Of a stretch of 28,326 nucleotides of DNA, positions 16,289 through 23,613 are shown piece by piece; the first letter of the stretch is position 1, and each line of letters starts with the position of its first letter. The notes under the pieces were generated by a model. It did no database searches. It had not been told where the DNA came from and worked only from the letters and a program-made list of their open reading frames with translations. The stretch spans positions 21,375 to 49,700 of the forward strand of contig DBXU01000097.1 in the NCBI GenBank assembly GCA_002310075.1, in the 5' to 3' direction. The DNA comes from Bacteroidales bacterium UBA1204 (lineage in GTDB: Bacteria > Bacteroidota > Bacteroidia > Bacteroidales > F082). Made by a program: the position numbers and the translations under genes.

Positions 16289-18994
16289 TTACTCCAATAC
16301 CACACGCTTCACTACAACACTGTCTTTAGTTCTGATAAGGAAAAAATACAGACCAGCACCTTTATTTCTAAAATCATATTCAAACCTATCGCCCCTAGTA
16401 TCGCTTTCATAAACAAGTTGCCCAATGAGGTTGACAATTCGAATATGGCTCATGCTTTCTGCTTCAACCACAACTCTACCACTGGTTGGATTTGGATAAA
16501 CTTTAATCTCTGTTTCAACGGTTTCAATTGAAGAAGGATGAACAACTTTTACCAATCGCACACTGCACCCATAGTAACGGCCAAGTGATTCAATTTGCCC
16601 ATAATCTTCATTGAACCTTAAGCAACGAGCAAAAATATGATCTTTATTACTGCTCGTCCAATAATCACCCGCTTGATTCATTTGTTGAATCGTGGTCTTT
16701 TTTCTATAACCAGCGGCGGGAAGAAACACAGCCCCGTGGTTTTGCAATATGCTCCAATCAGATATGGAAATAACATTGCTCCCGAAATCAGCTTGATCAT
16801 TATTGATGTTGTGTAAAGCAAATAACGAATTATCCCACAAATCAGGCAATAGAATGAGTCCATTGATGGAATTCACACAACCTTTGGCAAATCTAGTTCC
16901 CGACTGGGTATTACGCCAATGAAGCATATAATCCCAATCTTCTGAACTCAGTGTTTTCCATAGATTGTATTCGTATCCTCCATTGACAATCCTATTATAG
17001 CCCCAATCCGAGATGCCTTGTAAAACGGAATTGGCACAATAGTCCTCATAGTTTGTGCTCGTCGACCAAGGCTGATAGCACTCATAACCAGTGTAATAAC
17101 CACTAGTTCCCCATCCAAATAAATCTATCCAGCCATCGTAGTTTGGGGATATGTTCAAATTGCTAGCACCGACATGATCGTATTGGTTTTCTGCAAATTG
17201 CCAAGTGTCAGACCCTGGGTTATACTGTAAATTTCCTTGTGAAAAACGAACTTTAGAATTGCCTCGAACCGAGAAGGTTCCATTTAGAGAACCATCGATA
17301 ACTCGAAACCGCGCAACCAATGAACGATTCCCTGTCACAACAAAAGTATAGTTGGCATCCATCGAAACCTCAGAGCCGTTCTCCAACCAGTTCATAAAAA
17401 CAAAACCTGTGGCGGGAGTAGCACTCAAAGTACATGTTTGACCATAAACAAACGACCCACCACCACTAACGATACCACCATTGCTCGGATTCGCCGAAAC
17501 ATGAATATTGTAGTTTTGCTGCTGAAAATGCGCTACTAAATCACGGTCTTCTGTAACAAAAAAAACATAGTTGGTTAAAGTAGAAACCGGTATGTCATCC
17601 TCAGTCCAATTGACAAACTCATAACCACTATTACTTATGGCGCTTAAAGTACATCTTTGGTTGTATTCATATATACCAGACCCCGTGACTACACCTGTTG
17701 AAGGTGGGTCAACCGAAGTTATTATAGAATAAGTATTTGCTTTGAAATGAGCAACAAGATTTCGGCTTTCAATCACATCAAATGAATATGAGGCACTCGT
17801 CGATACCGTATTACCGTCTTCTGTCCATTTCTCAAAAGTGTAACCCGTATTAGCTTCTGCCAACAACGTGCAGTTTTCACCATACTCAAAGCCTCCAATT
17901 CCGCTTACTATACCTGCACCTTCAGGTTCAACAGTAGCATTTACAACATAAGGACTTGCAGTGAAATGTGCGACCAAAGTTCTCTCACGATCTACCGTAA
18001 ATTCATAATTGGCGCTTGTAGAAACCAGTTCATCATTTTCCGTCCACTTAATAAATGTGAATCCGAAGTTCGCCTGGGCCGTTAAAGTACATGTCTCACC
18101 TATTTCGTAGGAGCCGCTTCCTGAAACAACACCTCCTTCATCCGGATAAGCCAAAGCTTCAATAAGAAGCGAACAATCTGCTGCTCCTTCCCCTCCTTCT
18201 TGATTAATATAAATATTGCAATTAACGCTCGAATAATTGGTAATGACCAAGATGTAGTACTCACCAGCCTGAGCCGTAGTAGGAATTATGCAGTTCTCGG
18301 ACCAGCTCGTCGTGTAGCTGCAGCTAACCACCTTATCTGCAGTCAAACCATACGGGCAGGGCGATATTGGATCATCGAATGGACCCCAACAACAAAAATC
18401 AATGTCATGAGACGGCTCGCTATAAATATGAATATCTAGGCTCCCGGGGCTACTTATCCGCATATAGTACCATGAAGGATTACGTACGACAGCCAAACAA
18501 TTATAGTCAGGACCATTTTCTCCCGAACTGCCATCAATTGCTGCAGGAAATAAATATTGGTCTTCTGAACAGTACCGTTCGGAACTGGCGCAATGATTGT
18601 TTTGTCTTGATTCAACGTAATAATCCATCATCAACGACAAGACAATGTCGTTTTGCAGCTTGTCCTTATATTGTTGGACAATCTTTGCGGCCTCTGTCTT
18701 ATCCATCTTATTAAAGGCCTCGGCGCTCTGTTCCTGAAAATCAGCAAAGGCCTCAGTTAGATCCATATCCTCAAAGCCATCACTGGCACTAATGGCAAAC
18801 ACGCCTTCTTTTTCACTATTAACGACGACGAACCGGCTATCATTTAGTAAATGATATGTAAAGAAAACGCGCTCATCTAAACGAGGGATACTGGTGACAT
18901 CAAAAAGTACACTTTGTTGCGCTTCGGCAACCTTGATGAAAAGAAACAAGGCAAGTGATAAACTAATTTTAAAAAAAAGGAGTCTATTCATCAT
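16289..18994 (-). CDS. T9SS cargo with PPC-like domain, four InlB-like repeats and Fibrobacter-type domain
   Basis: Exported surface or secreted protein of 901 residues. A signal peptide (cleavage near AEA/QQ at 25-26) is followed by a region of unknown fold, then a Cys-containing beta domain at about 160-270 resembling pre-peptidase C-terminal domains (AGEYYILVITNYSS). Four consecutive repeats of about 72 residues (277-565) resemble Listeria-Bacteroides (InlB B-type) repeats, with the pattern GxVSGxGxYxxGxxCTL...W and LVAHF. Next, 570-818 is a domain with KVRFSQGNLQYN, GWIDLFGWGTSGY and a closing CSVRLVK, similar to modules multiplied in Fibrobacter and Bacteroidales surface proteins. A T9SS type A sorting domain closes the protein (VYPNPTSGRVVV at 832; GLYFFLIRT). 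No catalytic motif was recognised; adhesion or ligand binding is inference. Last gene of the five-gene exported-protein operon, 7 nt after the preceding lipoprotein. Confidence 0.85.
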   Translation of the reverse strand: MMNRLLFFKISLSLALFLFIKVAEAQQSVLFDVTSIPRLDERVFFTYHLLNDSRFVVVNSEKEGVFAISASDGFEDMDLTEAFADFQEQSAEAFNKMDKTEAAKIVQQYKDKLQNDIVLSLMMDYYVESRQNNHCASSERYCSEDQYLFPAAIDGSSGENGPDYNCLAVVRNPSWYYMRISSPGSLDIHIYSEPSHDIDFCCWGPFDDPISPCPYGLTADKVVSCSYTTSWSENCIIPTTAQAGEYYILVITNYSSVNCNIYINQEGGEGAADCSLLIEALAYPDEGGVVSGSGSYEIGETCTLTAQANFGFTFIKWTENDELVSTSANYEFTVDRERTLVAHFTASPYVVNATVEPEGAGIVSGIGGFEYGENCTLLAEANTGYTFEKWTEDGNTVSTSASYSFDVIESRNLVAHFKANTYSIITSVDPPSTGVVTGSGIYEYNQRCTLSAISNSGYEFVNWTEDDIPVSTLTNYVFFVTEDRDLVAHFQQQNYNIHVSANPSNGGIVSGGGSFVYGQTCTLSATPATGFVFMNWLENGSEVSMDANYTFVVTGNRSLVARFRVIDGSLNGTFSVRGNSKVRFSQGNLQYNPGSDTWQFAENQYDHVGASNLNISPNYDGWIDLFGWGTSGYYTGYECYQPWSTSTNYEDYCANSVLQGISDWGYNRIVNGGYEYNLWKTLSSEDWDYMLHWRNTQSGTRFAKGCVNSINGLILLPDLWDNSLFALHNINNDQADFGSNVISISDWSILQNHGAVFLPAAGYRKKTTIQQMNQAGDYWTSSNKDHIFARCLRFNEDYGQIESLGRYYGCSVRLVKVVHPSSIETVETEIKVYPNPTSGRVVVEAESMSHIRIVNLIGQLVYESDTRGDRFEYDFRNKGAGLYFFLIRTKDSVVVKRVVLE
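17300..18166 (-). repeat. Four tandem InlB-like protein repeats within the T9SS cargo gene
   Basis: The repeats cover residues about 277-346, 349-418, 420-491 and 493-565. They share CTL, GFxFxxW, ENxxxVS, NYxF and RxLVAHF. They have diverged at DNA level, so the duplication is old. Confidence 0.8.
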
Positions 18995-19001
18995 CTTACT
19001 A

Positions 19002-19700
19002 CTAATTTATTGTAAAACTGTAAGTCGTATTGAAGCCTCCCGTATTTTGGAAAGCCACCCTACCATCCTCATATAAGATTTCAAAAGAGCATTCTTGATC
19101 ATCACCACCAGGATGCCAGGACAAACTGATTTCATCTCCTTGAAATAGGCAATAGGAATACGATATGGCATGCCCATCCTCTATAGTCATCGTGATCGGC
19201 ATGTATTCATTGTTGATATTGACCTCCAAATATGCACCATTCCATCCATCGCCAAAAGAATCGCTTAGATTGAAAGTCAGATAGACGTTATTTGAAACTT
19301 CTTCATATGTGCGATAAAACGAAATATAATTATCGTACACACCATCATTTAACCACAAATGCATATAATAATCATCAATATTCTCAATGCTTCCATTCCA
19401 TGTCATTTCCGTCGAATCATAATCGTTAACACTTCTCATGAACAACCTTGGACCGTCTACGGAATAGGTGCCTTCAAAAGCTCGTGCATGAAAAAAAGAG
19501 GAATCCTGATACGAACCAATGACACAATGCATTGTGCCGTCATCTCTGAACTCCCAAACATGTTGTTTACCGTAACCATAATAATCGTAAACATCCGTTC
19601 CCCATTTCCCAACAATCATTTCCGCAGCCGTCTTTTCTTGCGTACACGAATTCATGGCAAATAGGGCCAGAATACCTAAAACAAAAAACCATCTTTTCAT
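19002..19700 (-). CDS. Lipocalin-like lipoprotein with C-terminal GDGWNG domain
   Basis: Predicted outer-membrane lipoprotein of 232 residues, lipidated at C19 (FAMNSC). Residues about 25-135 look like the small lipocalin-like family common in Bacteroidota lipoproteins: VGKWGTDVYDYYG, then WEFRDDGTM and GTYSVDGPRLFM. Residues about 146-232 form a second beta domain with DSFGDGWNGAYLEV, a segment often seen in secreted Bacteroidota proteins and possibly metal binding. No enzyme motif is visible. It sits 13 nt after the 198-residue barrel gene and 7 nt before the 901-residue cargo gene, so it is co-transcribed with them. Function unknown. Confidence 0.8.
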   Translation of the reverse strand: MKRWFFVLGILALFAMNSCTQEKTAAEMIVGKWGTDVYDYYGYGKQHVWEFRDDGTMHCVIGSYQDSSFFHARAFEGTYSVDGPRLFMRSVNDYDSTEMTWNGSIENIDDYYMHLWLNDGVYDNYISFYRTYEEVSNNVYLTFNLSDSFGDGWNGAYLEVNINNEYMPITMTIEDGHAISYSYCLFQGDEISLSWHPGGDDQECSFEILYEDGRVAFQNTGGFNTTYSFTIN

Positions 19701-19713
19701 TTCTCAAACTGTT

Positions 19714-20310
19714 TTAATCACTATTTAGTAAAAACCCATACCCAATAGATGCGCCAAATCCGATGCCAATACTATGATACTGAGAATAAATTTGACCTAT
19801 TTCACCCCAAATCTTAATATCGAAATTCTTGATATCAAAGCCGATGGCGGGTTGGCAATACCATCCAATCCAAAAACTTGAATCCCAGCTCGGTTCTTTA
19901 CTCAAGTTAGCCCCAACATTCAATTCCAAGAACGGAGATGAAGGGCCTTTGAACCAATACCACCTTGGGTTAACATAAAAAGGGATTAAGCATGAACGAT
20001 AAAGTCTAGATACCCCTGTTTCTGGGTTGTATCGACGAATGCTTGAAAAGTCCACATAGAAAGCCGTACCTCCTCCTACAAAAAGTCGAGGTAAAACCTG
20101 ATACCCGACATTAACAGCAACAGGGATAAAGGTATCGGAAAAAGGTTCTTCCCATAAAGCAAATCCCATCTCTGGTCTTACCATAAGACCAGTTTTTCTC
20201 AGTTCTATAGGCTCATTCGAGCTAACACCACCTGTATAAACTCCAGTTTGTGAAAAACTCGCCAAACTACAGCTTACCAAAAGCAATATTATTACAACGC
20301 TTTTTTTCAT
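19714..20310 (-). CDS. Small outer-membrane beta-barrel protein, paralogue A
   Basis: A 198-residue protein with a signal peptide (cleavage near S20/Q21) and no lipobox cysteine. The mature part alternates hydrophobic and polar residues as in 8-strand outer-membrane barrels: VAVNVGYQVLPRLFVGGGTAF, WFKGPSSPFLELNVGA, FDIKNFDIKIWGEIG and a C-terminal strand ending GASIGYGFLLN. It is clearly paralogous to the neighbouring 219-residue protein (shared ELRKTGL, RPE, NVGYQV, GP-SP-LELN, DIK-FD-K) but lacks that protein's tyrosine-rich insertion. Third gene of the five-gene operon. Function unknown. Confidence 0.82.
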   Translation of the reverse strand: MKKSVVIILLLVSCSLASFSQTGVYTGGVSSNEPIELRKTGLMVRPEMGFALWEEPFSDTFIPVAVNVGYQVLPRLFVGGGTAFYVDFSSIRRYNPETGVSRLYRSCLIPFYVNPRWYWFKGPSSPFLELNVGANLSKEPSWDSSFWIGWYCQPAIGFDIKNFDIKIWGEIGQIYSQYHSIGIGFGASIGYGFLLNSD

Positions 20311-20327
20311 ATCGCATCTCTTTGAGG

Positions 20328-20987
20328 TTATTTTTGGGGCATGAAATTATATCCCAATGATACAAACAAGCCCGCATAAGGATAACTGCCTAAAAACACT
20401 GGTAATGCCACCTTGACATCAAACCTCTTGATATCGCAACCAATGGCGATTTGGCCATAGGCCATCAATTCACTATAATGCCTATATTCATAATAATCAT
20501 ACGAATCATTATAATAGGGATCGCCATAATAAGGATCATAGCTGCCTTGATAATATCCATCGTTATATCCATCGTTATATCCAGCATGATAACCGTCTTG
20601 ATAGCCAACATTATAACCGTAATTATAATAGTAACCCCTATAATAATTCCCGTAGCTAAGACCCAGATTTAGTTCCAAATAAGGCGAATAGGGGCCTCTA
20701 AACCAACACCACCTGACACTTGAGTAAACTGGAACAAACCATTCTCTGCCTGTAAACACTCCACAGCCAGCGCCAACATATAAGCAGGGAGAAACCTGAT
20801 AACCAACGTTAGCGGCAAAAGGGACAACTTCCCTGTCTATTATTCCATAACCTACTTCAGGCCGAATGACCAAACCTGTCTTTCTCAATTCAGGTGTACC
20901 TAACACACCTTTATGGATTCCTGTTTGTGAAACACCAGCTAAGCTAAAGCTAGCCAGCATCATTGCTAGCAAAAGTATTCTTTTCAT
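20328..20987 (-). CDS. Small outer-membrane beta-barrel protein, paralogue B, with Tyr-rich YxxG insertion
   Basis: A 219-residue signal-peptide-bearing barrel protein, paralogous to the next gene. It shares the TPELRKTGLVIRPEVGYG start, the NVGYQVSP strand, RGPYSPYLELNLGL, and the CDIKRFDVKVALPVF near-terminal strand. Between the LELN strand and the DIK strand it carries an insertion, residues 112-171, in which 24 of 60 residues are tyrosine. The centre (Y125 to Y145) is a regular YxxG tetrapeptide array. In a barrel this position would be an extracellular loop. It starts 24 nt after the 139-residue lipoprotein and ends 17 nt before its paralogue. Function unknown; adhesion or cross-linking through tyrosines is speculation. 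Confidence 0.82.
   Translation of the reverse strand: MKRILLLAMMLASFSLAGVSQTGIHKGVLGTPELRKTGLVIRPEVGYGIIDREVVPFAANVGYQVSPCLYVGAGCGVFTGREWFVPVYSSVRWCWFRGPYSPYLELNLGLSYGNYYRGYYYNYGYNVGYQDGYHAGYNDGYNDGYYQGSYDPYYGDPYYNDSYDYYEYRHYSELMAYGQIAIGCDIKRFDVKVALPVFLGSYPYAGLFVSLGYNFMPQK
20555..20626 (-). repeat. 12-bp tandem repeat coding YxxG units
   Basis: Six 12-bp units; the first two (plus-strand ATCCATCGTTAT at 20555-20566 and 20567-20578) are identical and the other four are diverged. Being a multiple of three, slippage would add or remove YxxG units without a frameshift. Confidence 0.85.
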
Positions 20988-21011
20988 AGTGAGAAATAAG
21001 GAATTATGTTG

Positions 21012-21431
21012 TTACTGAATCTTGTTGTTGAGGAACCATTGGTCGTCAGGTGTAGCTCTACGGAATTCCTTATACTTGGCGGGAAAACCAGTTACGGTCA
21101 CCTCTAAAAGCCTTCCTTTTTGATTGAATTTGGCATCAAACATAGCTCCGATTATGAAGTCGGCTTCATATTGTTTGATAGCTCTGGCCAATGCCATGTA
21201 CTTGTAATTGTCGATATTGCTCAAATTCTTTTTAGGACAATAGAAAGACTCCGTATAGGAAATCTTTTCTTGAGATAACAGTTCTAAGTCTGCTACAATG
21301 GGAACTGTCACTACATTGTGTTGGGGCTCAACGTTACGGGAACCTCTCTCTTCATAGGAGTAAGAACGACAGCCTGTAAGCAATGTTGCAAACAACACCG
21401 TCAACATAATCATTTTGTAAACTCTTTTCAT
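21012..21431 (-). CDS. Small conserved Bacteroidota lipoprotein of unknown function
   Basis: A 139-residue lipoprotein with signal peptide ending LLTGC (C21). The frame stays open to 21557, but the start at 21431 gives a proper lipoprotein signal and lies downstream of the promoter at 21475-21482. The mature protein has VVTVPIVADLELLSQEK, then ALARAIKQYEADFIIGAMFD and a terminal VTVTGFPAKYKEFR segment. I recall that closing signature from many small Bacteroidales lipoproteins of unknown role. First gene of the five-gene exported-protein operon, followed 24 nt later by the barrel genes. Confidence 0.8.
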   Translation of the reverse strand: MKRVYKMIMLTVLFATLLTGCRSYSYEERGSRNVEPQHNVVTVPIVADLELLSQEKISYTESFYCPKKNLSNIDNYKYMALARAIKQYEADFIIGAMFDAKFNQKGRLLEVTVTGFPAKYKEFRRATPDDQWFLNNKIQ

Positions 21432-21474
21432 ATGGATAAAATTGTTGATTGTTTGACACTCACATTGAACGATA

Positions 21475-21482
21475 CAAATATA
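21475..21482 (-). promoter_or_regulatory. -7 promoter element of the five-gene exported-protein operon
   Basis: TATATTTG on the minus strand; perfect match, 44 nt before the ATG at 21431. No similar box precedes any of the four downstream genes, which follow at 7-24 nt spacing. Confidence 0.65.
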
Positions 21483-21565
21483 AATAAAATAAGCATGCGG
21501 AAAAGCTTTTTCAATGTAACAGTAGCGTTTTTTTAAGGTTTTAAACATAAAAGTCACAAAAAAAC

Positions 21566-21573
21566 TATCTTTG
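21566..21573 (+). promoter_or_regulatory. -7 promoter element of the rlmI-like gene
   Basis: TATCTTTG followed by CATC; perfect match, 20 nt before the ATG at 21593. Confidence 0.65.
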
Positions 21574-21592
21574 CATCAAAATCCAGACCTAT

Positions 21593-22798
21593 ATGGAACA
21601 AACCCCACTTTACCCTGTCATACGGCTCAATCTCGGCAAGGAGGAAGCCATCAAGCGTTTCCACCCATGGGTGTTTTCAGGCGCTATCCACGACGCCGCC
21701 CAAGGCCTGCAAGCCGGCGACACCGTCACCGTCACCGACTACGACGGCAACATCCTCGGCACGGGCTTCTGCGAGTCGGACAGCATCGCCGTAAAAATGC
21801 TCAGCTTCGACAACCGAAAGATTGACGAATGGTTCTTTCTCGAACGGCTCAAACAAGCTTATGAGGTACGCCGTATCATGGGGCTCACCAACAACCCCCA
21901 CACCAACTGCTTCCGCCTCGTTCACTCCGAAGGCGACGGTCTGGCAGGCCTCATCGTCGACATCTATGGCCACACTGCTGTAGTGCAAGCCCAAACCGAA
22001 GGCATGGCTCTCCACTTGAAAGAAATTGTCCGTGCCCTCAAACTGATACCCGAATTGGGCGTTCAAGCCATCTACAACAAAAGTGCCGACGCCATGCAAC
22101 GCATGGGCAAGGAAGACTCCATCATAGAAGATGGCTACCTCCTCGGCGACAGGCTTGATGAAGTGATCCTGGAAAACGACAGCCGCTTCCTTCCCAACTG
22201 GGAAGAAGGCCAGAAGACCGGCTTCTTCCTCGACCAACGCGAGAACCGTGAATTGGTAAGGCGGTTTGCAGAAGGCAAGACTGTGCTCAATGCCTTTGGC
22301 TACACAGGTGGTTTCTCCGTCACCGCCCTAAAAGGCGGAGCTCGCCGCGCCATCACCGTCGACGCCTCCAAAAAGGCCATCGCTATCGCCGAGGCCAACC
22401 TTGAGTTGAATGGCTATTCAAAGGAAGAAAACCCTTGCTATGTGGCCGACATGAAAGAATATGTGACCGAAATGCGCGAAGGTGCCTTCGACCTCATCAT
22501 CCTCGACCCACCTGCGTTCGCCAAACGGCATAACGACCGTCACCGCGGTTTGGGCGGCTACCGTTTCATCAACGCGGAGGCCATCAAACGCATCGCCAAA
22601 GGCGGTTTGCTGTTTACTTTCAGCTGCTCGCAGGCTGTCGACAAAGCCACCTTCCAAGGCATCGTCACCGCAGCTGCCATAGAAGCCAAGCGCAACGTGC
22701 GCATCATCGACCAGCTATCGCAACCCGCCGACCATCCCATCAACATCTTCCATCCAGAAGGTGCCTACCTGAAAGGTTTGTTGCTATTGGTGGAATAA
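21593..22798 (+). CDS. rlmI: RlmI-like 23S rRNA (cytosine-C5) methyltransferase
   Basis: Class I SAM-dependent rRNA methyltransferase of 401 residues. E. coli RlmI methylates C1962 of 23S rRNA; the exact target here is inferred. An N-terminal PUA domain (about 5-75, with FHPWVFSGAI) precedes a central domain and the Rossmann fold. The latter shows FFLDQRENR (211-219), the SAM-binding NAFGYTGGFSV, acidic D257 in TVDASKKA, motif IV LDPPAFAK (304-311) and motif VI FSCSQ with the candidate catalytic C345. Full length for the family. The gene is visibly GC-rich (39 of 60 bases in 22321-22380), in contrast with the operon to its left. Confidence 0.9.
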   Translation: MEQTPLYPVIRLNLGKEEAIKRFHPWVFSGAIHDAAQGLQAGDTVTVTDYDGNILGTGFCESDSIAVKMLSFDNRKIDEWFFLERLKQAYEVRRIMGLTNNPHTNCFRLVHSEGDGLAGLIVDIYGHTAVVQAQTEGMALHLKEIVRALKLIPELGVQAIYNKSADAMQRMGKEDSIIEDGYLLGDRLDEVILENDSRFLPNWEEGQKTGFFLDQRENRELVRRFAEGKTVLNAFGYTGGFSVTALKGGARRAITVDASKKAIAIAEANLELNGYSKEENPCYVADMKEYVTEMREGAFDLIILDPPAFAKRHNDRHRGLGGYRFINAEAIKRIAKGGLLFTFSCSQAVDKATFQGIVTAAAIEAKRNVRIIDQLSQPADHPINIFHPEGAYLKGLLLLVE

Positions 22799-22842
22799 AA
22801 AAATTGCCGTGCATAGACTCCCAAAGGAGTAACATGCACGGC
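22797..22842 (-). terminator. Intrinsic terminator of the lipocalin-like lipoprotein gene
   Basis: A 9-bp stem (22806-22814 with 22834-22842) encloses an inner GACTCC/GGAGT-type hairpin. On the minus strand it is followed by a run of seven T. The T run overlaps the rlmI stop codon; on the plus strand the hairpin lacks a clear T run. Confidence 0.8.
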
Positions 22843-22866
22843 GATAGTTCTTTTCTGTTGGTTGAC

Positions 22867-23517
22867 TCAGAAACCGCTCAAGAAGGAGCCACGTTTGTTC
22901 GGATGCTTCGTCGTTTGTCGGTTCTTCGGCTTTGGAGTCGATTTGGAGATGCGCTTTAAATCTGCCGTCTCTTTGTAAACCTTATCATTATCCTCCTCAT
23001 CCACGGCATAGACGTTTTCATAGGTGAAAGCGTCTTTTTCAAAACCGGAGATAACCATCCTGAAAGTATTGGCGTTACTCATCGTCAAATAAAGGACGGA
23101 TTCTGTCTCATCAAAAGAATAAGTAAATCTCGTCACAAACGTTGAGTCGGCACAAGGGTGAATGGAGTCGTTTTCCATGTCAAAGCCCTCTGGCGCAATG
23201 GTATAGGGAACATATGATTGGGTTGTTTCGTCATACACGAAATAAAGCGTGTCAATGGCATTATCACGCAACTCGCCGGTTTTATCAGCCCTGAAAACCA
23301 TTTGTATGCCGTCCTTTTCTATATTAGGATCAAACTTATAAGTTTCCGTTTCGACAGTGCCTTCGATGGGCTCTCCTGCAAAGTCCGTATTGTAGCTCTC
23401 GTAAACGATTTTTTCGACACCCCAAGTGCCGACAAACTTCTGGTAATCCTCTTTTCCACACGAACTGAGAAACAAGGCAGCCACTACACAAATTACACTT
23501 AATGCAATCTTTTTCAT
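22867..23517 (-). CDS. Lipocalin-like lipoprotein of unknown function
   Basis: A 216-residue lipoprotein, signal peptide ending LFLSSC (C20). Just after it, YQKFVGTWGVEKIVYES is the typical opening of lipocalin-like Bacteroidota lipoproteins, followed by beta-strand-rich sequence (QMVFRADKTGELRD, SFDETESVLYLTMSN). The last 30 residues are a basic, Ser/Pro/Lys-rich tail (from KRISKSTPKPKNRQ) that looks disordered and is not part of the fold. No catalytic motif seen. Single-gene unit with its own promoter and terminator. It is not closely similar to the other lipocalin-like lipoprotein at 19002. Confidence 0.82.
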   Translation of the reverse strand: MKKIALSVICVVAALFLSSCGKEDYQKFVGTWGVEKIVYESYNTDFAGEPIEGTVETETYKFDPNIEKDGIQMVFRADKTGELRDNAIDTLYFVYDETTQSYVPYTIAPEGFDMENDSIHPCADSTFVTRFTYSFDETESVLYLTMSNANTFRMVISGFEKDAFTYENVYAVDEEDNDKVYKETADLKRISKSTPKPKNRQTTKHPNKRGSFLSGF

Positions 23518-23548
23518 TTCTTTTTGGTTTTACTTGATAAAAACGTTG

Positions 23549-23556
23549 CAAAAATA
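23549..23556 (-). promoter_or_regulatory. -7 promoter element of the 216-residue lipoprotein gene
   Basis: TATTTTTG followed by CAAC on the minus strand; perfect match, 32 nt before the ATG at 23517. Confidence 0.6.
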
Positions 23557-23586
23557 GGATTAATTCAAATATCATGCTAATTTTTC

Positions 23587-23594
23587 TATTTTTG
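23587..23594 (+). promoter_or_regulatory. -7 promoter element of the secreted EEP-family gene
   Basis: TATTTTTG followed by CTGC; perfect match, 20 nt before the ATG at 23614. Together with the box at 23549 it makes a 10-bp inverted repeat (GCAAAAATAG and CTATTTTTGC) between divergent genes. Confidence 0.65.
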
Positions 23595-23613
23595 CTGCAC
23601 AAATTCTTTTGAA

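Noticed and set aside
16289..21431. Integrated mobile element or prophage as explanation of the AT-richer operon
   Set aside because: No integrase, transposase, attachment-site repeats or phage-like genes at either border.
21677..22237. A 186-codon minus-strand frame opposite the rlmI-like gene
   Set aside because: Composition mirrors the GC-rich coding strand; the methyltransferase motifs are all in the plus-strand frame.
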